Shown here: positions 42,821-50,674 of the stretch, one piece after another
Numbering within the stretch: position 1 is the first letter of the stretch
Layout: every line of letters begins with the position of its first letter
Source: CAIYTF01 sp963664845
Lineage (GTDB): Bacteria > Bacteroidota > Ignavibacteria > Ignavibacteriales > Ignavibacteriaceae
Direction: 5' to 3'
Assembly (NCBI GenBank): GCA_963664845.1
Contig: OY761615.1
Span: 2,480,001 to 2,544,000 of the forward strand
DNA: 64,000 nt
Notes under the pieces: generated by a model
The model's database searches: none
The model's input: the letters and a program-made list of their open reading frames with translations, nothing else
Told to the model about the DNA's origin: nothing
Position numbers and translations under genes: made by a program

Positions 42821-43864
42821 ATGCCTATTTCAAAAGGAACTTTTTTTATATCCGCTTTCGTTGTTGGTATTCTTGCACTCGGAGGTCTGCACCCGAAGAT
42901 CACCATATACACCATTGGGGATTCGACCATGTCACACTATGACTCCACCAAGGATTTACGGGTAGGGTGGGCGGACGGGTTGAAATCCTATTTCACTTCC
43001 GATGTGACCATTGAGAACGATGCACGAAGCGGACGCAGTTCAAAAAGTTTTATTGACGAAGGATTGTGGACTGCCGTTATAAATAAAGTGACTCCGGGCA
43101 ACTATATGTTCATTCAGTTTGGACACAACGATGAGAAGACCACCACTTCACTGCATACCGACCCTTACACTACATACAGTGCAAACCTCTGTAAGTTTGT
43201 AACAGAAACACGTGCAAAAGGCGGCATCCCCATTCTTTTCACACCCATTTGCCGCCGCAACTTTGGCTCAGATGGAATTTTAAAAGATACACACGGAGAC
43301 TATCCGCCGGCAATGCGAAAAGTGGCTGACTCCCTGAAAGTTCTTCTGGTTGACATGACGGTAAAGACCACCGCTCTGGTGCAAAGCTATGGTCCGGACA
43401 GTTCTAAAAAAATCTATAACTATGTGGCAGTTGGCGCATCCCCCATCTATCCCTCGGGCAACACCGACGATACGCACATTAACGCTTTCGGTGCGTATTT
43501 GTTCGCAGGCCTGGCCGTGCAAGGCATACGTGAACAAAAAATGGATCTGGCTGCATATCTGGCAACAACCGGCATCAACAATGACAATACAAAAAAATAC
43601 CTGGATCGTTCTCTTGATCATAACTATCCCAATCCGTTTAACCCGTCAACAGTAATAGGCTATACTCTGTTGACAGGGAACCATACAACGCTGAAAGTAT
43701 ATGACGTAACCGGAAAAGAACTGGGTACGGTTGTTAACACCTGGCAAGAGGCCGGAAAGCATTACACATCATTTGACGGAACAAATTTAACCAGCGGAGT
43801 TTATTTCTATACCATACAAAGCGGCAGCTTCAAAGCGACCAGGAAAATGCTGCTGACCAAATAG
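42821..43864 (+). CDS. SGNH hydrolase, rhamnogalacturonan acetylesterase-like, with T9SS domain
   Basis: 347 residues: a signal peptide or anchor (6-24), an SGNH hydrolase and a T9SS tail. Block I is IYTIGDSTMSHYD with the nucleophilic Ser; block II NDARSGRSSKSFI; block III FIQFGHNDEKTT; block V DDTHINAFGAYLFAGL with the Asp-His pair. These fit the CE12-type acetylesterases that remove acetyl groups from pectin. The last ~75 residues are the sorting domain (DHNYPNPFNPSTVIGYTLL). It is coupled to the GH71/99-like gene, so both probably act outside the cell on plant or microbial polysaccharide. Confidence 0.9.
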   Translation: MPISKGTFFISAFVVGILALGGLHPKITIYTIGDSTMSHYDSTKDLRVGWADGLKSYFTSDVTIENDARSGRSSKSFIDEGLWTAVINKVTPGNYMFIQFGHNDEKTTTSLHTDPYTTYSANLCKFVTETRAKGGIPILFTPICRRNFGSDGILKDTHGDYPPAMRKVADSLKVLLVDMTVKTTALVQSYGPDSSKKIYNYVAVGASPIYPSGNTDDTHINAFGAYLFAGLAVQGIREQKMDLAAYLATTGINNDNTKKYLDRSLDHNYPNPFNPSTVIGYTLLTGNHTTLKVYDVTGKELGTVVNTWQEAGKHYTSFDGTNLTSGVYFYTIQSGSFKATRKMLLTK

Positions 43865-43866
43865 GA

Positions 43867-43996
43867 CCACTGATTAACCTGATTTATGTGATTTGGTTGA
43901 CAGTTCACGATCAGAAACTACTTGATTATTCTTTGCGACAGCTTCATTAAACCAGCGAAATGCAACCGAAGGAATGGGCCCACTGATTAACCTGAT
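43867..43996. repeat. 18-base direct repeat after the esterase gene
   Basis: ccactgattaacctgatt occurs at 43867-43884 and 43979-43996; flanking bases remain partly alike. A second short repeat, ttattaagc followed by tatcagcc or taacagcc, lies near 44292 and 44334. Otherwise 43865-44417 (553 bases) contains no recognisable gene and no clear terminator. Confidence 0.5.
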
Positions 43997-44417
43997 TAAG
44001 GTGAGTTGATTGATAAAATAAGATCGGAACTATAATAAAATATGCCGGCAGAACTCAACTAATGTATTCCGCAAGCATAGATGAATTGCAAGGAGCCAAT
44101 GCTTCCAGGAATGGTCAATGCTCAAGATCAGTCTTTGGAATCGGCGTGCGATTTATTTAGAGGCTAAAGCTGAGTTCGCCTTTTCGACCGTTGCGGTTTT
44201 TATTTTTAGCTATTAAAAAGCTGGCGCTCAATCCCATCCTCACCATCGCTGCCAACCAACACTATCCGGTTTTCTATTTGACAGGGCTGCTCTTATTAAG
44301 CTAACAGCCGTTAGTCACGTAATTTTTTGTCCTTATTAAGCCTATCAGCCTACTAACACACTATCAGTTAACGTTTAATATGAATTTAATGACATCAGTC
44401 ACGATAGTGAGTTTCAA

Positions 44418-46553
44418 ATGATCGCAACGAATAGAGCCGGCTTATATCTCATCCTGTTTATCCTGTTCTCAACGTCCCTTTACCCTCAATGGATGCAAAC
44501 CGCAGGACCTTATGGCGGTGCGGTTACCACTTTTGCAATAGGCACTTCTTCCACCGGAACAAATTTGCTTTTTGCGGGAACATACGGCGGCGTGTTCCTT
44601 TCAAGTAACAATGGAACTTCCTGGGCGTCCGCGTCTGCCGGGCTGAATAACCTGAACGTAAATTCGTTGGCGGTCATTTCCGATGGCCTTGGCGCAAACT
44701 CGCTTTTTGCCGGCACTTTTGAAGGCGGAGTTTATCTCACCACCGACAACGGTGCAAGTTGGACTGACATCACCAACAACCTGACCAACGCAAATGTTCA
44801 TGCACTCATCACAAGCCCTGATGGCAGCACTTTGTTTGCAGGCACTGACGCGGGAGTTTTCCTTTCCATAGACAACGGAGCAACATGGTCGGCGGCAAGC
44901 ACAGGACTGACCAACACAACCGTTATGGCATTGGCTGTCACGCCTGATGGCGCTTCAATTTTTGCGGGAACTCCCGGAGGGGTTTTTCTCTCAGGCGACA
45001 ATGGAACAACCTGGGTTGCCGCATCCACAGGATTATCAAACATCAACGTTCATGCACTTGCAGTGACACCGGATGGCGGCACCATTGTTACCGGCACAGA
45101 TGGCGGAGCCTTTCTCTCAAAAAACAAAGGCACTTCCTGGACAACAATCAACACCGGGTTGACCGACACCAATGTATATGCTCTGGCAATAAGCCCTGAC
45201 GGATCATCAATCTACGCGGGAACCTGGGGTGGCATATTCCTCACGACCGACAGCGGCACAAACTGGGCTGACGTTAACAACGGCCTTTCAAATACACTGA
45301 TCAACACGTTGCTGTTCACACAAGACGGAAACACGCTTTATGCAGGGACCTGGGCAGGCATTTCAATGCTCACCGGTGATGGCTCAAGCTGGAATGCGCA
45401 AAACGAAGGATTGATAAGCACTACCGTGTATGGGTTGGCAGTCAATGGCACTTCTGTAATCGCCGGGACTGATGGAAAAGTTTTTATCTCAACAAACAGC
45501 GGCTCGGCATGGACTGAATTACCGGCCGGCTTAACCACCGAAACAGTCTATGCACTTGCAGCCAGTGGCTCTTCCTTACTTGCAGGAACCGATGGTGGTT
45601 TGTTCATTTCCACCGATGGCGGAACAAGTTGGGCACTGACCGACAACGGGTTGACCAGTTCAACTGTTTATGCAACGTGCTTCAATTCAAGCGGCACCAC
45701 TGCTTATGCAGGCACCTACGGCGGTCTGTTTTCCTCAACAGACAACGGAACAATCTGGACTGCATGCACCAATGGTTTGTCATCGGGCACAAGCGTCTTC
45801 GCACTCAAGGTGAATACGAACGGCTTTTTTGCCGGAACGGACAGCGGGGTCTATCTGTCTACCGACAATGCAGCATCCTGGAAAGCGATCAATACCGGTC
45901 TGCCCACAGATCCATGGGTGTACTCACTGGCAAGCACCGGTTCCGGATTGCTGTTGGCAGGAACAGATGAGAATGGTCTCTTTCAATCCGCCGACAATGG
46001 CGCGACATGGAGCGCAGACACTAACGGAGTTACCGGTGATGCGACCGTCTATGCTCTTGCAGTGACTTCCGATAACAGAATTTTTGCAGGAACGGACAAC
46101 GGCATCTTACTTTCGGCAGATAACGGCGCAAGCTGGTCATCTGTTGATGAAGGACTGCCCGCCTATACCACAATAAACTCGCTGGCAATCAACGGCAATT
46201 CGCTTTATGCCGGCATCTGCAACCGCGGCGTCTGGTCTCGTCCGCTTTCCGAAATGGCCAGAGTTAAACCGGAAACAGCAGCCAAAGTATCCGCGTTTGC
46301 TCTTGCGCAAAATTTCCCAAACCCCTTTAACCCGGGCACCAGCATCAGTTTTCAGGTGCCAACGGGCAGTTACGTAACACTTAAAGTGTATGACACTCTG
46401 GGTAAAGAAGTGTCTGTTTTGGTTAATGAACAAATAGCTGCCGGGCAATACCGGGTAAGCTTCAACGCAGTAAACCTGCCAAGCGGAATATATTTCTATA
46501 CACTGCGCGCCGGAAATCTGGTTCAGATAAAAAAGATGCTGTTAATAAAATAG
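44418..46553 (+). CDS. Secreted YCF48/BNR-type beta-propeller protein with T9SS domain
   Basis: 711 residues. After a signal peptide (MIATNRAGLYLILFILFSTS) come about 14 repeats of ~40-43 residues, each of the form LAVTPDGASIFAGTPGGVFL, S-x-DNGTTW, then a short link ending in NVHA or TVYA. The DNG-W (Asp-box-like) motif fits the sortilin/YCF48/BNR superfamily of beta-propellers, here probably two stacked rings. The end has a T9SS domain (ALAQNFPNPFNPGTSISFQV, LPSGIYFYTLRAGN). It likely works as an extracellular binding or adhesion protein; no catalytic motif is seen. Repeats are alike but not identical at DNA level. Confidence 0.9.
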   Translation: MIATNRAGLYLILFILFSTSLYPQWMQTAGPYGGAVTTFAIGTSSTGTNLLFAGTYGGVFLSSNNGTSWASASAGLNNLNVNSLAVISDGLGANSLFAGTFEGGVYLTTDNGASWTDITNNLTNANVHALITSPDGSTLFAGTDAGVFLSIDNGATWSAASTGLTNTTVMALAVTPDGASIFAGTPGGVFLSGDNGTTWVAASTGLSNINVHALAVTPDGGTIVTGTDGGAFLSKNKGTSWTTINTGLTDTNVYALAISPDGSSIYAGTWGGIFLTTDSGTNWADVNNGLSNTLINTLLFTQDGNTLYAGTWAGISMLTGDGSSWNAQNEGLISTTVYGLAVNGTSVIAGTDGKVFISTNSGSAWTELPAGLTTETVYALAASGSSLLAGTDGGLFISTDGGTSWALTDNGLTSSTVYATCFNSSGTTAYAGTYGGLFSSTDNGTIWTACTNGLSSGTSVFALKVNTNGFFAGTDSGVYLSTDNAASWKAINTGLPTDPWVYSLASTGSGLLLAGTDENGLFQSADNGATWSADTNGVTGDATVYALAVTSDNRIFAGTDNGILLSADNGASWSSVDEGLPAYTTINSLAINGNSLYAGICNRGVWSRPLSEMARVKPETAAKVSAFALAQNFPNPFNPGTSISFQVPTGSYVTLKVYDTLGKEVSVLVNEQIAAGQYRVSFNAVNLPSGIYFYTLRAGNLVQIKKMLLIK

Positions 46554-46674
46554 GACCATTCCGCGTCCCGGTGGCCAATGGTGCGAACTTAGTAGGAGCC
46601 GGTAGTCGCTGAACATTACTTTGTTTCTCATACATTTCGGATCAGATAGTTCACCACTGTCCGGTGGAACGACT

Positions 46675-46878
46675 TCGAGCCGCCTGTCGATAGACAGGAG
46701 GCACTCGGGATTTATCTGAATTACTTATTTTGCGCAACGATTCCAATTGACTTGCACAAGCTTCAGTTCGTGGATCATTCGCGCCGGTTGAAATCGGCTT
46801 TAGCCACAAATCTTAGCTCTATTAGTGACTAAAGCCAATATTTAGAGGGTACATCTCTCCCACGACTTGAAAGTCGTG
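46675..46878. repeat. Cluster of palindromic (REP-like) elements
   Basis: Three inverted repeats lie close together in non-coding DNA: cctgtc (46683-46688) with gacagg (46693-46698), extended outward by cgagcc and ggcactcg; ggctttagccac (46796-46807) with gtgactaaagcc (46825-46836), one mismatch; and cacgactt-ga-aagtcgtg (46861-46878). Such phrases resemble dispersed extragenic palindromes. The remaining 46554-47159 stretch has no convincing gene. Confidence 0.55.
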
Positions 46879-47159
46879 ACTATTCAATTTCTGGGATTGC
46901 GTAACATGAGTGATTTATCTGATTTCCGGATAGCGCTGCATCCCGGGAGGACTTTGGCAAAAGCCACACGACAAGATTTCGTTAGTGAAAACAGTCCTTC
47001 CACTGGTGCGGCAATTCAGGCAGAACGACGCAGGAGTGGTCCGGTTTCCCGGTTTTTGAGTCGGCTTTATGCATTTCGCAAAAGGATTTGCTTTGAATCA
47101 TTTGCTCAATTGAGTAATTTTGTGAAAGATATTACAGACATTAATACAGCGAGGTTACT

Positions 47160-47678
47160 ATGATCAATCCAAAGATGGAAGCAGCACTGAATCAGCAAAT
47201 CAACGAAGAGTTTTACTCTTCCTTTCTTTATCTTTCCATGGCAGCGCATTTCGAAAAAATCAGCCTGACGGGCTTTGCCAACTGGATGAAGATCCAGTCA
47301 CAGGAAGAGTACATGCACGCCATGAAATTCTATACCTACCTGCTGCAAAAAGGCGGCAAAGTCACCTTAAAGAAAATCGAGCAGCCCAAATTGGAATGGA
47401 GCAGCGTTGTTGAAGTGTTTGATGACACCTATGCTCACGAGCAAAAAATTACCGCGCTGATTGACAACCTGGTTAACCTGGCGCTTGAAGTGAAAGACCA
47501 TGCGACCAATGCATTTTTGCAATGGTTTGTGAATGAACAGGTTGAAGAAGAATCGAACGTGACCAAAATTATTGACGATCTGAAAATGGTTGCCGACAAT
47601 AAAACCGGACTCTTCATGGTTGACCGTGAAATGAGTCAGCGTGTTGCTGCACCGGTTGCGGCCACACCTGCGACCTGA
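47160..47678 (+). CDS. ftnA: Bacterial ferritin (non-heme)
   Basis: 172 residues; stores iron by oxidising Fe(II) in a 24-subunit shell. Motifs: LNQQINEEFYSSFLYLSMAA with the first ferroxidase Glu, SQEEYMHAMKFYTYLLQKGG with Glu and His, KDHATNAFLQWFVNEQVEEE with the remaining ligands. The C-terminal tail (VAAPVAATPAT) is Ala/Pro-rich and longer than usual. A GCGAGG ribosome site lies before the ATG. Followed by a perfect terminator, so a single-gene unit. Confidence 0.96.
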   Translation: MINPKMEAALNQQINEEFYSSFLYLSMAAHFEKISLTGFANWMKIQSQEEYMHAMKFYTYLLQKGGKVTLKKIEQPKLEWSSVVEVFDDTYAHEQKITALIDNLVNLALEVKDHATNAFLQWFVNEQVEEESNVTKIIDDLKMVADNKTGLFMVDREMSQRVAAPVAATPAT

Positions 47679-47702
47679 TTTCCGTCCTGACAATTATTAA
47701 TG

Positions 47703-47740
47703 CAGGCTGTTCCACCGTTGGAACAGCCTGTTTTGTTTTT
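47703..47740 (+). terminator. Rho-independent terminator of ferritin gene
   Basis: caggctgttcca (47703-47714), loop ccgt, tggaacagcctg (47719-47730): a perfect 12-bp stem followed by ttttgttttt, 25 bases after the stop. Confidence 0.95.
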
Positions 47741-47773
47741 AGCAGCTATAAACTCGACAAAATTTTGGATTAA

Positions 47774-47809
47774 TGAAAAAGGTGTTCCCAAACTGAGAAC
47801 ACCTTTTTC
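47774..47809 (-). terminator. Rho-independent terminator of the flagellar operon
   Basis: aaaaaggtgttc (about 47777-47788), nine-base loop, gaacaccttttt (about 47798-47809). On the minus strand the stem ends in a U run, about 40 bases after the flgE stop. It marks the 3' end of the flgB-flgE operon and is back-to-back with the ferritin terminator. Confidence 0.9.
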
Positions 47810-47847
47810 GAGAGAGAGAGAAATTTAGTTAGCGTTACCGCTTAGTA

Positions 47848-49485
47848 TTATCTTACAAGATTCGTGATTTCCTGGAGCAGACTGTCCGATACCGTGATGG
47901 TTCTGGCATTTGCCTGGAATCCACGCTGGGAAACTATCATCCGTGTAAATTCTTCAGAGAGATCGACGTTCGACTGCTCAAGTGCACCGGACTGAATTGA
48001 TGTTCTGGAAGCTTCGCCTGCCTCGTTAATTGAGGGTTCACCTGAGTTTGCCGAAACCTGATACATGTTATCACCTGCACTTGTTAAACCGTTCAGGTTG
48101 TTAAAGTTTGCCAGCATAACCTGAGCCAGATCTTTGGTTTCGCCATTGGAGAACACACCGACAACTTTTCCGTTCTGATCAACGTTCACATTCAGCAACG
48201 ATGCCGAGGCCATACCATTCTGGCTCAACGGAGTAATTGCGGAAGTTGAGGACATCTGGGTAATTCCGGTGAATCCTGTTCCGAAATCAAGCGAAATATT
48301 CTGTGAAGCAGCGCCGCCCGTAGGGGTATAGGTCAATGTTGGAGGATTCGGGGAAATGGAGTTAATTGAGCCATCGGAGTTGAACGTCATAGATCCGGAA
48401 TTGCCTGTCAATGTTCCGCTTCCTGATGGCAACGAGGCACTCCAATTCCAACTGTTTGCTGCCGACTTGGTGTATTTCATGGTGAGGGTATGCGAATTTC
48501 CCAATGAATCGAACACGGTTAACGTACCGGTGACTGCTGTCGGAGTGCGTCCTGCATCAACTGAAGAGCTTACCGTTGAGTTGTTTGCGGTTTGGGTAAC
48601 GGCTGAAGGATTAAAATTAAAATTGATGCCTTTTCCGGAATCAGTCAAATTGATTGCTGCAGGTGTTGCGCCGTTCATTGTGCTCATCTTGCCTGTTGCG
48701 GGATCAAAGGTAACCGCGATAGGAGTTGCGGAAGAAAGAACCGTAGCGCCGGTTGAGTCTTTTAGCGTATAAGACAGATCGTAAGCATCAGCTCCTGTTT
48801 TTGTATAGGTAGTGGCAAAATTATAGCTGTTGCCATTTGAATCATAGATAGTGTTGTTTTCGGTGGCGGTGCCATTAACTGCCAAAGCGCTGTTAATGTT
48901 TCCCGATTCAATAAAATTTTCCGATCCGGTGAGCGAAGAAGCACTGCTGAGGTTACCTCCCCATTTCACGGTTGTGGTTGCTGATGCAGGAAGTTTCATG
49001 TTCGGATCAATTTGAATTTTGGTGAGGCTATTCCCTGAAGGGAGAATGCCAACTGCATTTGCCATCTTGCCAAGCACTTCGGCGCCATTCTGTGAATTTA
49101 CCAGAGTTCCATTGGAATCGAAGCTAAAGTTTCCGGCGCGTGAATAAAACCGCTGTCCGTCTTTTTGAACGATAAACATTCCATTTCCCTGCAGACCGAG
49201 ATCGGTGGAAATGCCAGTATTTTCCATGGTGCCTTGTGACCAGTCGCGATCGATTGAACTGACCTGAACTCCAAGACCCAACTGGAACGTGTTTGTTCCG
49301 CCGTTGGTTTCTGTTGGGTTAGTTCCGTAGCGTTGGAATTGGCTGAAGGTATCAGCAAACGAAACGCGAGAGCCTTTGTAGCCGAGTGAATTAACGTTGG
49401 CAATGTTATTTCCGATAACGTCCATCATTGTTTGGTGGGTACGTAAGCCTGAAACGCCTGTGAAGAGAGAATTAAGTAACGACAT
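47848..49485 (-). CDS. flgE: Flagellar hook protein FlgE
   Basis: 545 residues. The N-terminal rod/hook helix is LLNSLFTGVSGLRTHQTMMD and VIGNNIANVNSLGYKGSRVS; the C-terminus has SGALEQSNVDLSEEFTRMIV and SQRGFQANARTITVSDSLLQ, as needed for axial assembly. The middle (~170-420) is Ser/Thr/Asn-rich and long, forming the hook surface domains. It has the best ribosome site in the operon (CTTAGGAGGTTATC before ATG) and a 107-base leader with two hairpins, both consistent with high output compared with its neighbours. Last gene of the operon. Confidence 0.97.
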   Translation of the reverse strand: MSLLNSLFTGVSGLRTHQTMMDVIGNNIANVNSLGYKGSRVSFADTFSQFQRYGTNPTETNGGTNTFQLGLGVQVSSIDRDWSQGTMENTGISTDLGLQGNGMFIVQKDGQRFYSRAGNFSFDSNGTLVNSQNGAEVLGKMANAVGILPSGNSLTKIQIDPNMKLPASATTTVKWGGNLSSASSLTGSENFIESGNINSALAVNGTATENNTIYDSNGNSYNFATTYTKTGADAYDLSYTLKDSTGATVLSSATPIAVTFDPATGKMSTMNGATPAAINLTDSGKGINFNFNPSAVTQTANNSTVSSSVDAGRTPTAVTGTLTVFDSLGNSHTLTMKYTKSAANSWNWSASLPSGSGTLTGNSGSMTFNSDGSINSISPNPPTLTYTPTGGAASQNISLDFGTGFTGITQMSSTSAITPLSQNGMASASLLNVNVDQNGKVVGVFSNGETKDLAQVMLANFNNLNGLTSAGDNMYQVSANSGEPSINEAGEASRTSIQSGALEQSNVDLSEEFTRMIVSQRGFQANARTITVSDSLLQEITNLVR

Positions 49486-49514
49486 GATAACCTCCTAAGG
49501 TTAAGGGTTTAAAG

Positions 49515-49569
49515 TTGTTCGACGTCAGTCAGTCGGTCGAACAAGAGCGTCCTTATAAGGTCCCGCTCT
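49515..49569 (-). promoter_or_regulatory. Two stem-loops in the flgE leader
   Basis: ttgttcgac (49515-49523) pairs with gtcgaacaa (49536-49544), and agagcg (49544-49549) with cgctct (49564-49569) around a ccttataagg palindrome. They fill the only large gap (107 bases) in an otherwise tight operon, just upstream of the flgE ribosome site. They may mark RNA processing or stabilise the flgE message. No T-run follows, so a full terminator is unlikely. Confidence 0.45.
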
Positions 49570-49592
49570 GTGTTTATTGAATTAGTTATTTT

Positions 49593-49967
49593 TTATGCAA
49601 AGACAACACTGTCTATGTTGGTGAAAACCGCGCCCTGCTTTTCGGCAAGATTCATTGCGGTGACCACGGTTCTGTTGGGGACATTAACGATGAAAGCCAT
49701 ATCCTTCATCATTACGAGCGAATCTTTCGCCCCTTTCGCTTCTGCTTTATCGACCGCATTTTGCAACGCGCCCATTTGGGTTTCGTCAAGTTTGATGTCT
49801 CTCGACTCAAGCCGTTTCATTGCGTGGCCGGAGAACGAAAGTTTCTCCAGTTCATTGCTAAAGATCGACTCGAACGATTCCTTCGACTTGGCGGAAGGCG
49901 GCGAAAAAACATCGTCATTCCCAACGATGGGAATAAACGGGACCTTTACGCCATTAATTACGTTCAT
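49593..49967 (-). CDS. Flagellar operon protein of the TIGR02530 type
   Basis: 124 residues. The core LSFSGHAMKRLESRDIKLDE, ALQNAVDKAEAKGAKDSLVM, DMAFIVNVPNRTVVTAMN is the pattern of the small conserved protein encoded between flgD and flgE in many flagellar operons (TIGR02530). Its precise job is unknown, though the gene position suggests hook assembly. It lies 17 bases after flgD. Confidence 0.85.
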   Translation of the reverse strand: MNVINGVKVPFIPIVGNDDVFSPPSAKSKESFESIFSNELEKLSFSGHAMKRLESRDIKLDETQMGALQNAVDKAEAKGAKDSLVMMKDMAFIVNVPNRTVVTAMNLAEKQGAVFTNIDSVVFA

Positions 49968-49984
49968 ATATATTTACCTCGTTT

Positions 49985-50659
49985 CTACGGATTTACGACT
50001 TCTGAGACGTCGCTTAATGAATATTCTGAGTTTCCAATAACAAGTCTTGTGCCAGAGCTGGTGAACCTGACGGCAGAGATAAGACCATATTTAAAGACTG
50101 AAGTGGTAAGGTCAGCACCGTTGCCATCAGTGGCCGAAACAGAAAACGTATAATTACCGGTCGGGACTTTGTTTCCATCATCATTCTTATAGTCCCATGA
50201 AAGCTTATGATCGCCGGAGGTTTTTTCGGGGTCAACAATTGATTTGACCAAAACTCCGTTGCTGTCATAAATATTGACTGTCACTTTTGAAGCAGTTGCC
50301 GGCAGATTGTATCCCAGTGAAATGGAATCTTCACCATTATAGCCGAACGTACCGCCCTGTATCTTCACTTGTTTTCCAATCAAAGATGGTGCCATATTAT
50401 TGTTTATGGACTGCGCCATCTGATAGTTGGCTGCAACGCTGGAAGTGAGCGTTGTATTAATGTTCGACAGCTGCTCAACTGAACTAAACTGTGCGAGCTG
50501 AGATGCCATTTGAGACCCATCCATGGGATTCATGGGATCCTGGTTCTTCATTTGCTCAATAAGGAGCTTCATGAAGGCATCTTTCCCAAGAACGTTTTTC
50601 GAAGATGTTGTTGTCGTGTCAGCAGTTGTCGCAGCGGCAGTTGTGGCAGAAACAGACAT
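49985..50659 (-). CDS. flgD: Flagellar hook capping protein FlgD
   Basis: 224 residues. The N-terminal export/cap part has VLGKDAFMKLLIEQMKNQDP and QMASQLAQFSSVEQLSNINT, the family hallmark. The C-terminal part has FlgD Ig-like/Tudor-like features: YNLPATASKVTVNIYDSNGV, SWDYKNDDGNKVPTGNYTFS. It caps the growing hook and guides FlgE polymerisation. Thr/Ala-rich first 20 residues are typical. Precedes the TIGR02530-type gene and flgE. Confidence 0.96.
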   Translation of the reverse strand: MSVSATTAAATTADTTTTSSKNVLGKDAFMKLLIEQMKNQDPMNPMDGSQMASQLAQFSSVEQLSNINTTLTSSVAANYQMAQSINNNMAPSLIGKQVKIQGGTFGYNGEDSISLGYNLPATASKVTVNIYDSNGVLVKSIVDPEKTSGDHKLSWDYKNDDGNKVPTGNYTFSVSATDGNGADLTTSVFKYGLISAVRFTSSGTRLVIGNSEYSLSDVSEVVNP

Positions 50660-50674
50660 TGGGTTCTCCTTTCT

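Noticed and set aside
44418..46553. CRISPR or satellite array
   Set aside because: The regularity comes from protein repeats within one reading frame, with no identical repeats and unique spacers.
46867..47163. 98-residue frame before ferritin
   Set aside because: It starts on a TTG within a palindrome, has no ribosome site and an odd composition; overlap with the ferritin ATG looks accidental.
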